The notes: generated by a model not told the origin, from the letters alone. A stretch of 64,000 bases of DNA from Viridothelium virens (GCA_010094025.1 ML991782.1:434001-498000); one strand, 5' to 3'. Positions 1 through 12,251 are shown, numbered from the stretch's first letter. Numbers and translations: made by a program.

Positions 1-182
1 GATCATGCAGTGCAAGGATGATAGTTGTGTTCACGTAAGCTATAATTTCGATTAGGGGGCCATTCAGCAACAACATGTAAAGAGAAACGCAAGCTCACTA
101 TGCGCGGGAACGGTGCCAATAGCGTTACCATCACATTGCACCGTAGGTGAGAAAATGTAGCCAACGCCAAAGCCTGCCTGCA

Positions 183-788
183 TCAGCCTTGTGGAACGGT
201 AAATGGTTGCACGGGTAGCGTACCTGCAGTCTCGTAGGAGAGGACGGCACCATTGGAAACAGAAATCTGGGTGTAGCTCCCAGCGTTGTAGTTGTAGGTG
301 TCTTTCCTGTTGTCAGGGACGACTTGAATATCTGAAAGTGAACGACTGACATTCTACAACAACTGGTGCCCCCTTTCCGATACTCTTCATATTTGCGCTG
401 GTCATCGAGCCTGTGGAAGTATTTAAATACCTTGCCATGACACACCAGTCTCCAATTTGACCTCCACATGCTCTGTATCCATCGGTCAGCCCAATGTCAT
501 GCAATTGCACCAGACCATCACGTACTCCGCAGGATCTCCATATGACATGATAAAAGTCTGGACCGTGCCCTGCCCAAAAGTTCCCGTCGTATAGAGCCCG
601 GGCCAGAGTGATAGAATATTCTCTTGTGTCGAGGGAGCCGGTGGGACGATGAGGCTGGTATAGACGTGGTTGATGTACGGGTTAGATATCGGATTGGCCT
701 GGATAGACATTAAGGACCCCCACCACGCGTTAGACACGTTCGCGAGCGCAACGAGAATTAAAGTCAGATAAATGGTGATAGAAGACAT
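183..788 (-). CDS. Secreted ConA-like hypothetical protein (multi-exon, approximate)
   Basis: The start chosen is the ATG at 788, because it opens a clear signal peptide (MSSITIYLTLILVALANVSNA) directly followed by WWGSLMSIQANP. A more upstream ATG in the same frame would bury the signal. The segment with PPAPSTQENILSLWPGL resembles fungal secreted proteins of a concanavalin/glucanase-like fold that carry the pattern 'PPAP...LWPGL...VQ', but I cannot name a family or reaction. Further coding pieces follow: a Gly-Asp-Trp-Cys segment near 440-470, and the piece containing YNYNAGSYTQISVSNGA near 225-270 that ends at a stop about 183. These pieces lie in different frames, so introns with GTACGT- and GTATTT-type donors are needed, and I could not fix all boundaries. 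It could be a decayed copy rather than a working gene. The extracellular location is inferred from the signal peptide. Confidence 0.4.
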
Positions 789-1763
789 ATTCAATAACGA
801 TACTTCGACAAAGATAATGGTATGTGTTATGAATATATTAATAATTGCTGTTGTGGACCAAGGCTCCCAAAGCTTCAATGAAGGAGGTTTAGCAGAAACT
901 GTTGTCAAGGAGCCAATTGCCCTATTATAACGTAGAGCTGTTCCGGCGTGCATCTCACAGGAAGCGGGACTGAGGCACCGCGTGACCAGTAACGATTTGC
1001 TCAATCACTGTAGGATCGCGAGGTGGCGTGAGGCTGCGATGTTGTGTGAGGAATATTAATTTGAGGATTTTGAAGTTCAGGTCATTCTGTTATGCGATCA
1101 TCGTGGCTAATTCGAAACTCACTCAGATCGCGGAGAGGGACAAGATGCAACCGGGGTCATTTTAAAAGGCAAACACATCGACCTTGCACGATGCCGCTTG
1201 ATATAGCGAGAAATTAGATAAGGAAATGCACATATTCTTTCACGAAATTTGAGAAAGTAGTTGGGAGAGGTTTGAAAGAATGAAAGAGGAGTTGGAAGTA
1301 CATACACCACGTTACTGAGCCGTGTGAGAAAGGACTGTAGAATACGAAAATCATCTTCTTTTCACCATTATTGAGACAGCTGAGAACACCAGCTCTTCTA
1401 ACGTGAGATCCAGTCATTCTGCCTAAGATGAGACTCAGAGCTTCTTCAATCGCCAGTTGGCAAATTGATTATCACTGCATCCTGAGTAAGTAAGAGGAAT
1501 GGAAGGAGGCGATGTCTCTTAAGCACACGTGCCACATCAAGACAGTCAGCGGCGAAACGTTGGCTGCGGGGGATCCGAGCCTCGGCTGATGTGAGTTCCA
1601 AACCACTCGCCTCGGTCAGAAAGCCCGTTCGATGATCGCAAGATGTCATTTTGCTCCCCCAAATCCTATTCTTTTTTCCTTTTCACCCTTTCCTCTAAAG
1701 TTGAGAACTGCTAATACAAATTGATTGACTGCCTATCTTCATCTACTTACACACACCGGCAGC
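789..1763. other. Intergenic, no supported gene
   Basis: Only short open frames on the minus strand (1119-1649) are present. They have no recognisable motif and no convincing splice pattern. The right end must hold the nitronate monooxygenase promoter, including a pyrimidine-rich run at 1668-1695. Confidence 0.5.
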
Positions 1764-3046
1764 ATGGCTTCTCCCCGTATGTCTCTCCAGGACAGCTTTC
1801 ACATGTTTTCGCAGGAATATCAGTTCTAATCTGTTATTCAGAGAAGATTCGTACAACCACGACCGATCTCTTGAAGATCAAGCATCCAGTCCTCCTCGCG
1901 GGTATGAACGTGGCCGCCGGCCCGAAGCTCGCAGCTGCAGTGACAAACGCAGGAGGTCTGGGTGTCATTGGAGGTGTTGGATACACGCCTGACATGCTTC
2001 GGGAGCAGATTGCAGAGCTCAAGGGCTTCCTGCAGGACAAGAATGCGCCATTTGGCGTTGATTTACTTATCCCACAAGTTGGAGGTAACGCCAGAAAGAC
2101 AAAGTAAGTCCCTTCGGGCATCCGGTTCAGTAGTAAAACTGATTACTATACAAACACAGAGCTGACATGTGACACCATTCTGCAGTTATGACTACACCAA
2201 GGGCAAACTCGACGAACTTGTTAGCATAATCATCGACTCGGGTGCGAAGCTATTCGTGTCCGCCGTTGGCGTACCACCTCAACATGTTGTCGATCGTCTC
2301 CACAAAGCCGGTATCCTTTATATGAATATGATTGGACACCCCAAACACGTTTCCAAGTGTCTCGAGCGTGGTGTCGACATCATCTGCGCACAGGGAGGTG
2401 AAGGCGGCGGCCATACCGGTGATGTTCCAACAACGGTATTGATCCCGACGGTAGCGCAATTGGTGAAGGGCAAGAAGAGCCCGATGTCAGGTCAACCAGT
2501 ACAGGTCGTCGCGGCAGGAGGTCTCTTCAATGGTCAAAGTCTGGCGGCAGCACTTATGCTGGGAGCCACGGCTGTATGGATAGGGACGAGGTTTGTATTG
2601 AGTGAGGAGGCAGGTGCGCCAAAGGCACATCAGGAGGCTGTGCGGACCGCTGGCTTCGACGATAATGTCCGGACGATTATCTTCACAGTGAGTTCGAATA
2701 CTGACACATGCGAATGAGATGATCTGACTCACCTTTACCGTAGGGCCGCCCCCTCCGTGTTCGTATGAACGACTACATACGCAATTGGGAGGAGAACCGC
2801 CAAGCTGAGATTAAGGACCTAACCGACAAAGGCACGATCCCAGTCGAGCATGATATGGAGCACATCCCGGAGGATCTTTCCGATGACGATGCGGACAAGA
2901 TGATGGAGGAGGCTAGGCCATTCTTGATGGGCAAGGCTTCAGCTGTAGTGAACGAGCGAAAGAGCGCAAAGGCCATTATTGATGAGATGGTTGATAGTGC
3001 ATGCGACGAGATGAAGAGGGGGTCGGGATATATGGCGAAACTGTAA
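1764..3046 (+). CDS. Nitronate monooxygenase (2-nitropropane dioxygenase family)
   Basis: Four exons: 1764-1776, 1842-2103, 2186-2687 and 2744-3046, giving 359 aa. The first exon is only 13 nt and splices in phase to give MASPQKIRTTTTDLL. Family hallmarks are visible: an N-terminal TIM-barrel strand (HPVLLAGMN), the glycine-rich GGLGVIGG, the QGGEGGGHTGD flavin-phosphate loop containing the conserved His, then VVAAGGLFNG and GATAVWIGTRF. The family uses FMN to oxidise alkyl nitronates such as propionate-3-nitronate to carbonyl compounds and nitrite, which makes it a detoxification or nitrogen-salvage enzyme. No targeting signal is evident, so it is probably cytosolic. The C-terminal part (LSDDDADKMMEEARPFL) is typical of fungal members. 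Length is as expected. The family assignment is firm; the substrate is inferred. Confidence 0.92.
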
Positions 3047-3541
3047 ACGAATTCCCAATGTAATTGCATAACACACGGTAGGATCCAAAATGTAGGGTGT
3101 AAATCAAGTCCTGTTCTTACCCGACTTAAGTCTCCATCTTCCTCCTCCCTCCTTCATTTCCATTTGCCAGATTTAAGTTTCAAGCCGGGGTACCTGTACG
3201 AGCACGGATTTTCGTATCTGATGATAGGTCTCTTATTGCAGGCTCTAGGGAAAGCTGCTCCAGTGTTTGTTGTCCCTGGATCATTGCGTCACGCGTCATT
3301 TTCCTGTCATTGCGAGAGCACGACGCTTCATTTCCTCTGACCCCACTACCACTTTCTTTCTCACTTCTACTTCCTCACTTTGAAGTCGCTGTGCAAGAGC
3401 TGCCACGAACTTGTCGAGCCTGTAAGTCCGTGAAAGCCTACTCAAATCCGGAGCAAATAGTGGTTTATCGAATTCTTAAGCTGATCTTGCCCACAAGTTC
3501 ATTTGTCAATCCTCTAGCGTTCCAGATCCGACTGTATCACC
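3047..3541. other. Intergenic spacer between tandem genes
   Basis: Contains the 3' flank of the nitronate monooxygenase and a pyrimidine-rich leader (about 3340-3380) ahead of the ATG at 3542. An open frame at 3310-3597 overlaps the next gene in another frame and shows no motif. No further element was recognised. Confidence 0.45.
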
Positions 3542-4845
3542 ATGTCCGACGAAGCTGTGGCCGCCGAGGCCAATTCGAAGGCCATCATGGAACGTGAGGA
3601 GCGCATGAAAAATGACTTCCTCGCCGCTATGGATGCTCTGTACCCGCCAAAAACCTCGACCTTGTCCCTGCCGACATCAGCTGGACCGGAGAGTCCGGAT
3701 TCCTCGCGTCAATCTTTTAGCCCAGAACCTAGCGGCGATGCGGGTCCGTTGGCTGTGGGCAACGGTGATGAAGAAAGGCAGATCATCCCGATGCATCCCA
3801 CTTCGAGTACCGCCTCTGGCGAAATGTTGGTTACTGGGCCTCGCTCCCCTAAAAATGCGCGGTCTGACCCACTTGCTCTTAGGCAAATCATAGCCAACCA
3901 GCTCGCCCAGGAGCGCACTAAGCAGCAAAAGCAGAGTCTCGTTGAATCCGCTGCCTCTGATGCGAAGGGCTACCGTCAGGCTCAGCAGTCCTTGCTTGAC
4001 GCCGTCAATGATCGCAGCAGGTGCATTCCAGTTGGCCTACGGTTTCTAGTGCAAGCTACTGACCCCGGCAAGAATCCGATAGACCTTGGCCTTCCGCTGC
4101 CCGAAAACATGGTCCATTTTGAGTTGAAGTTCATGCGAGCTAATTGGAATCTGGATGCTGCATTGCCAATGATCGCTCGCTCCAACGACAATGTTCTTCC
4201 CGAAATCGTGATCATGGCATCGGCCTCAGAGACTGAGCTCTGGGCTCCTCCCTTTCCACAGGTACATGGTGCTTTGCTTCACGTCTGCCCTCGAACTGTT
4301 ACCTGGCAAGTCATGGACAATATGCACGTTTTCATCCGCAATCTGGGGTTGTCTGAGTTCACTTACGCTGGAAAATACGGTACCCCACGCGACAAGGGTT
4401 GGGACAACAAACCGTTCTTGCCAGACACCCTAGGTAGAGAGGACATTGCGAAATTGCCAAAATCTGTCATAAACTCGATCATTTCTGGTATCTGGACAAA
4501 GTGCGCTGGACACGTTCTCGCTTCTGCTGAAGAAACCAAGACCATGGCCGCCCATTTCTTCCCGGACATCTACTGGCATCATGGGCAAGAGTCGGAGCTG
4601 AATCAGAAGAAGAAGAAATTGACGACGAAGCTGACGGAGCTGCGCTTTGAAGATGTTCGAGCCGCCTTTGAAGAGGTAAGTGACGGGATGCGTGTTTGAT
4701 TCGCACTGATGAGAAGCTAACCTCGCAGAAGGACCATAGTGACACGCCGCTCGGATTACGTTTCGAATGGATCAACCTGGAGGCGAAAGGCTGGGATGCG
4801 GAGTTCTACAAGAAGCTCCGTGCCATGCAAAGTGCATCATCTTGA
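3542..4845 (+). CDS. Hypothetical protein, 416 aa, two exons
   Basis: Exon 1 is 3542-4675 and exon 2 is 4729-4845, joined by a 53-bp GTAAGT...GCAG intron in phase 0. The start is supported by the sequence 'caccATG' and by an acidic N-terminus (MSDEAVAAEANSKAIMEREE) with helical character. Residues about 30-120 are Ser/Pro-rich and probably disordered. The region from about 165 to the end looks folded. It contains WNLDAALPMIARS, a conserved-looking HVCPRTVTWQVMDNMH stretch, a 'FTYAGKYGTPRDKGWDNKPF' block and a terminal LGLRFEWINLEAKGWDAEFY. I do not recognise the family. There is no signal peptide, membrane segment or catalytic signature. The folded part may mediate protein-protein or nucleic-acid binding, but this is a guess. 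Confidence 0.75.
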
Positions 4846-5444
4846 GTCAATAATCTGGTATGAATTGATACGGACAGAGGGAAAGAGAAGAAACGATTCT
4901 GAACTAAAAAGTATAAACAGCAGCAGCGGGAAGCGACCTTGGTACGAGCTAGTGGTACTAGCATTGGAGACAATGGAATGGCATCTGAGACAGTAGAAAT
5001 CTTTCGTCCATAGAAGGCATGACGACGTTATGCTACAATGGTGGTAATGACGGTGCGATATGGGCTCGGAGGCTTTCTGATCGGCTGGAGGATAGAAGTA
5101 GTCGACATTGGCCAGAACACAGTACTAATACAACTGATAACAATGAGTGATATTCTGACAAGATTTATTAACTTCTCTCCGTAACGTTCGGTCAGTTCCA
5201 AAACCTCTCCTCTTTCAAGGCTGGGAGTCCCGCAGCCATGCGAACGTATAGCCTCAAGGGGCTGCACATCTGATTGAGGAGTATCGCATGACTGCACCGG
5301 CTGCCCCTCGGGAGCTTTTTTCCTTAGACAAAGCCTTCCCAGAGAGCCGTGAATCCCCTCGCTCCCCAATTAAGCCAAAGCATCTGTTGTTAGGTTAGAA
5401 TGCGACTCCCACATGTCCTCGTCTATCCCTCTACCTTCATCCCT
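4846..5444. other. Intergenic between convergent genes
   Basis: Holds the 3' flanks of the unknown plus-strand gene and the small minus-strand gene. Open frames (for example 5028-5369 minus) have no motif or coding character that I can support. Confidence 0.45.
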
Positions 5445-5657
5445 TCAACTCTTCCTCTCATTCTCCCTTTCAAGGACGCTGACTCTAGGGATCCACTCCT
5501 GCACCTCCTGCTTCTCCTTCTCGCTGGCTTTCATACCCATTGCGCTCTCAACGCCTTCGGAAAAGAAGAGACCGGCGGATCCCCATGCAAGGATTCCCAG
5601 ACCAAGAAGTAGGCGAGTATTGGATGTGAGGGAAGTATATGATTTCCAGAGAGACAT
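5445..5657 (-). CDS. Small single-pass membrane protein, 70 aa
   Basis: A single exon begins at the ATG at 5657 and reads MSLWKSYTSLTSNTRLLLGL. A hydrophobic helix spans about residues 15-33 (LLLGLGILAWGSAGLFFS). It is followed by a charged tail with ASEKEKQEVQEWIPRV. The layout of a short polar N-terminus, one helix and a charged 'EKEK' tail resembles a family of tiny conserved Pezizomycotina proteins, perhaps of mitochondrial or ER membranes. I know no assigned function for them. The frame is intact and the amino-acid composition is protein-like, unlike other short open frames nearby. Membrane insertion is inferred from hydrophobicity alone. The last residues (ENERKS) may differ if a further exon exists. 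Confidence 0.55.
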   Translation of the reverse strand: MSLWKSYTSLTSNTRLLLGLGILAWGSAGLFFSEGVESAMGMKASEKEKQEVQEWIPRVSVLERENERKS

Positions 5658-6740
5658 TTCAAAGTGAGGCTGAGCTCAATAGATCGTGGATTTTCTCGGT
5701 GAGAGGGACGAGGCGAAGAATTGCTCAATTCGCCTCGCGTTTCTGGGTCCACGCAAAAGTGCTACTGTGGCGCCCAAATCTTGCGCGAGGGTCTGGGAGA
5801 GAGTGGGAACGCGATCGCTCCGCTGATGGCCTACGCCTGTGAAGGTCTGTTGTATCTGTCGCCTGGCCCGTCCTTGTCTACCTCGCTTTTCCGTTCCTCC
5901 CGGGAAGCTCCTGCTCGGGTTCTTTGTTTGTTTCTCAGCAGACGCGCTTTGATTTGGCACAAGACCAAGAGCTGAAATCACACGTTCCTCAGAGCCTTGA
6001 TGTTTTTACTTTCGTCAGAGAGTATGCATACATTGCTTGTTATATCACGCATCAAATTCTCGGACATCTAAGAAGTTGACTTGAAAAAGCTGGATTATGT
6101 AATCAAGCGACTTTCTACGACTACAAGATTTCGAGACAACTCGAACCCATCACCACGGAAACGGAGACTCAGGTTGTCGGACCTGATGTTGATGAGGACT
6201 ACAAGTGGCTGCTGGCTGCAGTTTCTGAGCAGATATTCAGTCGCAGTACCGCATGATGGACCATATGTGGGACGATCTTTCCGCGTGACAAGCAGTGACT
6301 CGGGCACACTGCCCCGGCACTCTATTGGTTTGCACTGGTCGGCGTACTCGTTGCAAGAGGAAGAAAGAACCAGACCGAGTAACATTGAAAGGGAATGTAG
6401 AGACTGGACTTCAGGGAAACAAAATGCCATTTGCAGCGTTCGGACACAACCCAGCATCGAGCAAAACTGCCAACCGAACCTCAGTCGCAGGGAGTTTTCT
6501 CAGTATCTCTCGAATTTGCGGCACTCTTGGAAGAGCAATTCAGGAAGAGCAAACGGATGGGGGCTGTCTTCGAACGCTTTCCCACTTAGGATCTTGAAAA
6601 GGCAATTCACTACCGTAACTAATTTGTCGTCAAGTTTAGACAGAGGCTGGTCAGTAAATAGACCACTGTTGACGAATTCGCAGAAGATTCAAAAGACGTC
6701 TCAATGCTCGGTAAATGGTTGTAGTCTTAGGAAGAGGGCC
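5658..6740. other. Unresolved leader/5' region of the folate gene
   Basis: No complete gene could be supported. The plus-strand frame of the downstream HPPK domain stays open back to 6081, over 200 codons upstream of the chosen start. This is longer than chance would suggest, so an N-terminal extension of the folate enzyme is possible. The translated extension does not resemble dihydroneopterin aldolase (FolB), which fungal FOL1 proteins normally carry here. Its last 60 codons (RQFTTVTNLSSSLDRGWS and following) look like a targeting peptide or linker. The first ~80 bp should include the promoter of the small minus-strand gene. Confidence 0.35.
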
Positions 6741-8316
6741 ATGAGCAGTCCAAGCTCCAATGCTGTGCGTAGTGGTCATACTGCTATCGTCGCTTTTGGC
6801 AGCAATGTGGGCGATAGAATCGACATGATTGAGCAAGCTTGCAGAAAGCTTGATGGACACCCTCAGACTCGTGTACTCAGAACAAGTTGCTTGTGGGAGA
6901 CGAAGCCTATGTATTTTGAAGACCAAGATAATTTCTTGAATGGCGTCTGTGAGGTGAGCTTTTCTTGCTTTTTGCATTCCTCGAGCCATGCTGATCAGCG
7001 AAGGTCTCCACGTCCTTAGAACCCGAAAAATTGCTCGACCTACTACAAGATATTGAGAAGGACCTAGGTCGTGTCAAGGTCATTGATAAAGGTCCTCGGA
7101 CTGTTGACCTTGACATTGTATTATATGACGATATTCAGTATGCTTCTGAACGCCTTACAATTCCTCATGCGTTAATGCTCGAACGCGAATTCGTACTTCG
7201 TCCGCTTTGCGAGTGAGGATCACCCCGAACGAAGCCTTCAATGAACTTGCTAAGTTGGTTCTCAGATTAATACCCGATGCTGCACACCCAAAGTATCCTA
7301 CCATGTCTTACAGACACGTCTTAGCTCGCCTTCCTAAATCTGACCCCCCAATGTCAACAGTGACTCCTCTCGCACCCGGTCTACCCCCCATAATCGCGCT
7401 CAACCCTTCCCGTCACACCCAAATCATGGCCATCATCAACCTAACCCCCGACTCCTTCTCAGATGGCGGCCTCCACTCCCCATCCGACACCACCTCTCTC
7501 CAAACGACCCTCCTCTCCGCCCTCAACTCTGGCGCCACCATCCTCGATCTCGGCGGCCAATCCTCTCGCCCGCACGCCGCTCCCATCCCCGACTCCACCG
7601 AACTCGCCCGCCTCGCCCCCGCCCTCCACCTCCTTCGCAGCCTCTCCTCCCCTTCCCCCCCTTCCCCTCCTTCCTCCTCTTCCTCCTCATCCCCCCAAGC
7701 CAAGACCAACCCACCCCGCTTCGCCATCAGCATCGACACCTACCGCGCCTCCGTCGCCCACGCCGCCATCACCGCCGGCGCCCACCTCATCAACGACATC
7801 AGCGCCGGAACCCTTGACCCCGCCATGCTCCGTACCGTCGCCTCGCTCGGGTGCTCCATCTGCCTGATGCACATGCGCGGCGACCCGCAGACGATGATGC
7901 AACCCCCCCACACAACCTACGCCCCCGAGCTTGGCGGCGTGCTCGGCGGCGTGGCGCGGGAGTTACGGGCGCGGGTGGCGGCGGCGGAGGCGGCGGGCGT
8001 GCGGCGCTGGCGGATTCTGCTGGATCCTGGGCTGGGATTTGCGAAGACGGCGGGGCAGAGTCTGGAGCTGGTGAGGGGGTTGGCGAATTTGCGAGAGGCG
8101 GAGGGGCTGAGCGGCTTGCCGTGGGTGCTGGGGCCTAGTCGGAAGGGGTTTGTCGGGAAGGCGTTGGGGGTTGGGAGGGAGCCGGGGGAGAGGGAGTGGG
8201 GGAGTGCGGCGGCGGTGGCGGCGTGTGTGCAGGGGGGGGCGGATGTGGTGAGGGTGCATGAGGTTGGGGCGATGAGGGATGTGGTGAGGGTTAGTGATGC
8301 GATTTGGAGGGTTTGA
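6741..8316 (+). CDS. FOL1: Folate synthesis protein: HPPK-DHPS fusion, frame break between domains
   Basis: The HPPK domain (FolK) starts about 6780 with IVAFGSNVGDRIDMIEQA. It is split by a 50-bp intron (6954-7003) and continues with KGPRTVDLDIVLYD and PHALMLEREFVLRPLC. The DHPS domain (FolP) starts about 7410 with MAIINLTPDSFSDGG. It has INDISAG, LMHMRGDPQTM, LDPGLGFAKT and GPSRKGFVG, which are all the pterin- and pABA-binding signatures. Together they make 7,8-dihydropteroate, and DHPS is the sulfonamide target. Fungal FOL1 is normally trifunctional; no dihydroneopterin aldolase domain is recognised here, although the open frame extends upstream to 6081. Between FolK and FolP the reading frame changes at about 7205-7220: a stop follows LRPLCE, and ITPNEAFNELAK resumes in another frame only a few bases later. 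That gap is too short for an intron, so this is a real frameshift or a sequence error. The DHPS half has an extreme C-rich then G-rich composition. Confidence 0.85.
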
Positions 8317-8800
8317 GGGAGGAGTGGGATATTGGATGAGATTCTTAGGACTAGACCTGAGAGTATATTTGGAAGAAGACATCCTTGTATAGACTCATGA
8401 GCCTCAGTATATATCCAGGCCTGTCATTTTGGAGGAAAAAGAAGTATGGAGCAAGTGCTCTGTAAGACTGCGGCTGAAACAATAATGCACTAGAATGATC
8501 GGAGAGGGGAGCTGGTATACACCCAGAATTGTGTATGTTGATCGCATAATGCCCACAGAGGATACAATAGGTTTCACAAATGCATTTGAATCATCCAAGC
8601 TGCATATCCGATTATCAATCAAGCTCTTTTTGGTTCGAGCAGGAATATCAATATTATTGACAGCGTTTGCATGGTATCTTTCCAGCGCAATCTCAAGACT
8701 GACCTACCTAGGATATCAATCGTCAGTGTTCTTGGGGAATCAGATCATCTCTAAGGTTCCATTGCTTCCACGAACATATCACTTTATGAAGCTTAACTCA
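8317..8800. other. Intergenic between convergent FOL1 and KRR1
   Basis: 3' flanks only. I see no further gene; the short open frames on both strands carry no motif. The CT-repeat tract at about 8868-8887 lies just beyond this interval, inside KRR1. Confidence 0.45.
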
Positions 8801-9888
<1,088 letters not shown>

Positions 9889-10123
9889 CTTGGCAAACAG
9901 GACTTTTGACAGGAATTCAGACGTTGGAGATAGGCGGCGAAAGACTTGTCGAAAGTTAAGAAAGCGGAGCGGACTTCCGCGGCGAAATTTCACCTCCGCT
10001 CTAGGCCCGCTTTTAGTTTGTTCCTTCCTCCACCACCATTTTTCGAAGACGGCTCGCAAGCTCAAACTTCGATTTTATTCAACCCCCAACTTCCCAACAA
10101 CTGCACACGACGGCTCCCTCATC
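9889..10123. promoter_or_regulatory. Bidirectional promoter, KRR1 / SmG
   Basis: The two start codons are 235 bp apart and point away from each other, so both promoters must lie here. The right half is pyrimidine-rich (about 10017-10047). Both genes serve RNA processing, so co-expression is a reasonable inference. No specific factor site could be assigned. Confidence 0.6.
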
Positions 10124-10612
10124 ATGCCACAAGCATCGCCTGAGCTGAAGAAAGTTCGTGGCTTCCAATTCCCCCAGCGCTGTTTGTGCAAAAACTAAGT
10201 ATGGGTGTAGTACCTGGACAAACGTCTCTTCGTGCAGCTCAATGGCAGCCGCAAAGTTCTGGGTGTGTTACGAGGCTACGATGTATGTCCTTGAAAATTT
10301 GAACCCCAGATATTTCCTATCTTGCACAGATTTGCTGATTAACTATCTTATAGGTCTTCTTGAATATTGTCCTAGATGACGCTGTGGAAGAAAAGGCAAA
10401 CGGCGAGAAAGTCAGAATCGGCATGGTTGTATGACTGCGCGTCTCTCACTTTACTGAGAAATTCTGCTGATAACCTCAGGTCATTCGTGGCAATTCAGTG
10501 GTAATGTTGGAGGTATGCAGCATCCTAAATTTCCCTGTTCTGCCAAGGCCATGAACTAACTGCCGCTTAGGCACTCGAACGAATCGGCGGGGACGAGCGT
10601 GGCGGGAGATAG
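10124..10612 (+). CDS. SMX2: Small nuclear ribonucleoprotein G (SmG)
   Basis: Five small exons: 10124-10153, 10211-10282, 10354-10428, 10480-10512 and 10571-10612. They join in phase to an 83-aa protein. All introns are 48-71 bp, so no single open frame reveals the gene. The sequence starts MPQASPELKKYLDKRLFVQL. Sm motif 1 is LNGSRKVLGVLRGYDVFLNI and Sm motif 2 is IRGNSVVMLE, with the conserved VIRGN RNA-contact segment. Length and ending (ERIGGDERGGR) match SmG. It is a core subunit of the heptameric Sm ring around U1, U2, U4 and U5 snRNAs and acts in the nucleus. The short VRGN-type loop and the MPQAxPELKK start separate it from LSm7. Confidence 0.95.
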
Positions 10613-10971
10613 GTCCCTGGCTCTTTAAGGATCAATTGGTGAATCGATTTTACAAAAAGCTTCTTGACTGGTCTTGGTGGCGTGTCTGCGCTGGGAGCTG
10701 TATGGGATGCGACCAAGCCGTACATAATGTGTTACCTGGTTTCCCGGGCTTTCAGTGAGCAATATGGTACCCGTCGCGCAGGTATGCTCCATCCGCAGTG
10801 CAGCTTTCGTTGGCCACATGTTTACATGGAAAACAAGACCTGTTATGCGAATAGAGCGAGGCCCCGTCGGGCGGACGACCTTTTCTGGACCTATCGGGAG
10901 TCCTGACGGTACAGGCAGAGATGTGGCGCATGGCGAGATACACTACGATCGAAATCATACAGATGTCTATG
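10613..10971. other. Intergenic between convergent SmG and APH-kinase genes
   Basis: 3' flanks of two convergent genes. No additional gene or repeat was recognised. Confidence 0.45.
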
Positions 10972-12251
10972 CTATAACTTTGATCCCCTTTCTCCATCCA
11001 ACATTTTCTGCACCAGGCTCCAGCCAACCTCTGCAAAAGGTGCCATCTGCACTGCATACTCTCTAGCCCTGGCGCTGCTTGCTTGTCTCAGTGCATGCCG
11101 AGCCGCGATGCCTTGCATGATAATCGAGCCCCTGAAGATACCAAATGCGTCTCCCCACAACATGTTTGAACTCGGATCCCAGCCAGCAATCTCACTGTAC
11201 AATCGCGTTAATTGTTCTCTTGTAGGCATGCCAGGCATGCGTCCTGGAAGGAATGCCTCACTGCCTCGACCAATTTCTCTTGCTACAGGTGAGGAGGCGG
11301 TGATAAATGGGGTCAAGAGATTCACGAGATCAGATAGAGGATGGCCGATAGTTGACATTTCCCAGCTATTGCAAGTCAGCCTACTGGCAATCATAAAAGA
11401 TATAGAGAGGCATACTCCAGTATGCCAATTACTCTCGGTTCCGTCTTATGAAATACCAGGTTATCGATTTTGTAATCTCCATGAATGAACGTGCTTCGAT
11501 CCTTTGGCTGTGTCTTCGGATTCCTAAAGAAGTTCACCATCTCATCAAAATGCGGTATCTTGCCAACTGCCTGCTTCGTGTCTACGTCGACCGCTTGTGC
11601 TTGCGCAGCAGATATTGTGGCAAATGTTGCCAATTGCCGGTTGTAGAATCCCGAAGGTTTACCAAAACTTTCTAGATTCACACTCTTGGGACTGACGCAG
11701 TGGAATTTGGCGAGTGTTCGAATAGCATCGCGCCAACTTCTTAATGTCAGCACGTAGATAACAAAGAGCATTCAAATTAAAATACAGTTCTGTCCGCTCT
11801 GCAGCCGATACGTCCGGCATCGTAGGGTCCTCGAAGATTCGACCGTCGAGAAACTCCATAATGTAGAAGGGTGTACCAACAACATCGTCATCTTCACACA
11901 AGCAATAGGTTCGTGGTACTGGAACATTCGTCGTTTCTAAAGCGTGTATTATTCTGTACTCGCGATCTACTTTATGTGCGGTCTTGGATAGAAGCTGGCC
12001 GGGCGGTTTTTTGCGTAGGACAAATTTGTTATTGTCACGATCAATGAGCTGGTACGTTGGGTTTGACTGTCCATATCCGAACTACAGGAAGAGTGACTTT
12101 GTCAATTGCTGCCTTTTCACTCAGGGTCTGTCTCAGTTGAGCGTTGCATTACCTGCTTTACCTCCAATGGCACCTTGATCTCAGGGACATTGCGATGGAT
12201 GAATCTCTCGAGCGACGCAACGTCTATAGGTTGGCGAATGGCACCAGCCAT
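10972..12251 (-). CDS. Aminoglycoside phosphotransferase-fold kinase, ACAD10-like
   Basis: Four exons: 12251-12153, 12081-11786, 11736-11416 and 11365-10972, giving 369 aa with all phases consistent. It starts [20 protein letters not shown]. The nucleotide-binding lobe has [20 protein letters not shown] and [12 protein letters not shown] with the ATP-binding Lys. The catalytic loop is [14 protein letters not shown] (Brenner motif HGDxxxxN), and the metal site is [17 protein letters not shown], in which the Asp is formed across a splice junction. The order and spacing match the APH kinase domain found fused to acyl-CoA dehydrogenase in ACAD10/ACAD11-type proteins. Here the kinase is stand-alone, as in many fungi. 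ACAD10/11-type kinase domains are reported to phosphorylate hydroxyacyl-CoAs; that role in this protein is an inference. No targeting peptide is obvious. Confidence 0.88.

Noticed and set aside
5939-6735. Protein-like pieces in one plus-strand frame upstream of FolK, separated by stops
   Set aside because: The number of stops over the interval is about what random sequence would give, no family is recognisable, and the neighbouring frame is the open one. I do not call a decayed gene here.
7413-8382. Several long open frames antisense or out of phase to DHPS
   Set aside because: They are by-products of the extreme C-rich/G-rich composition. The DHPS motifs fix the true frame.
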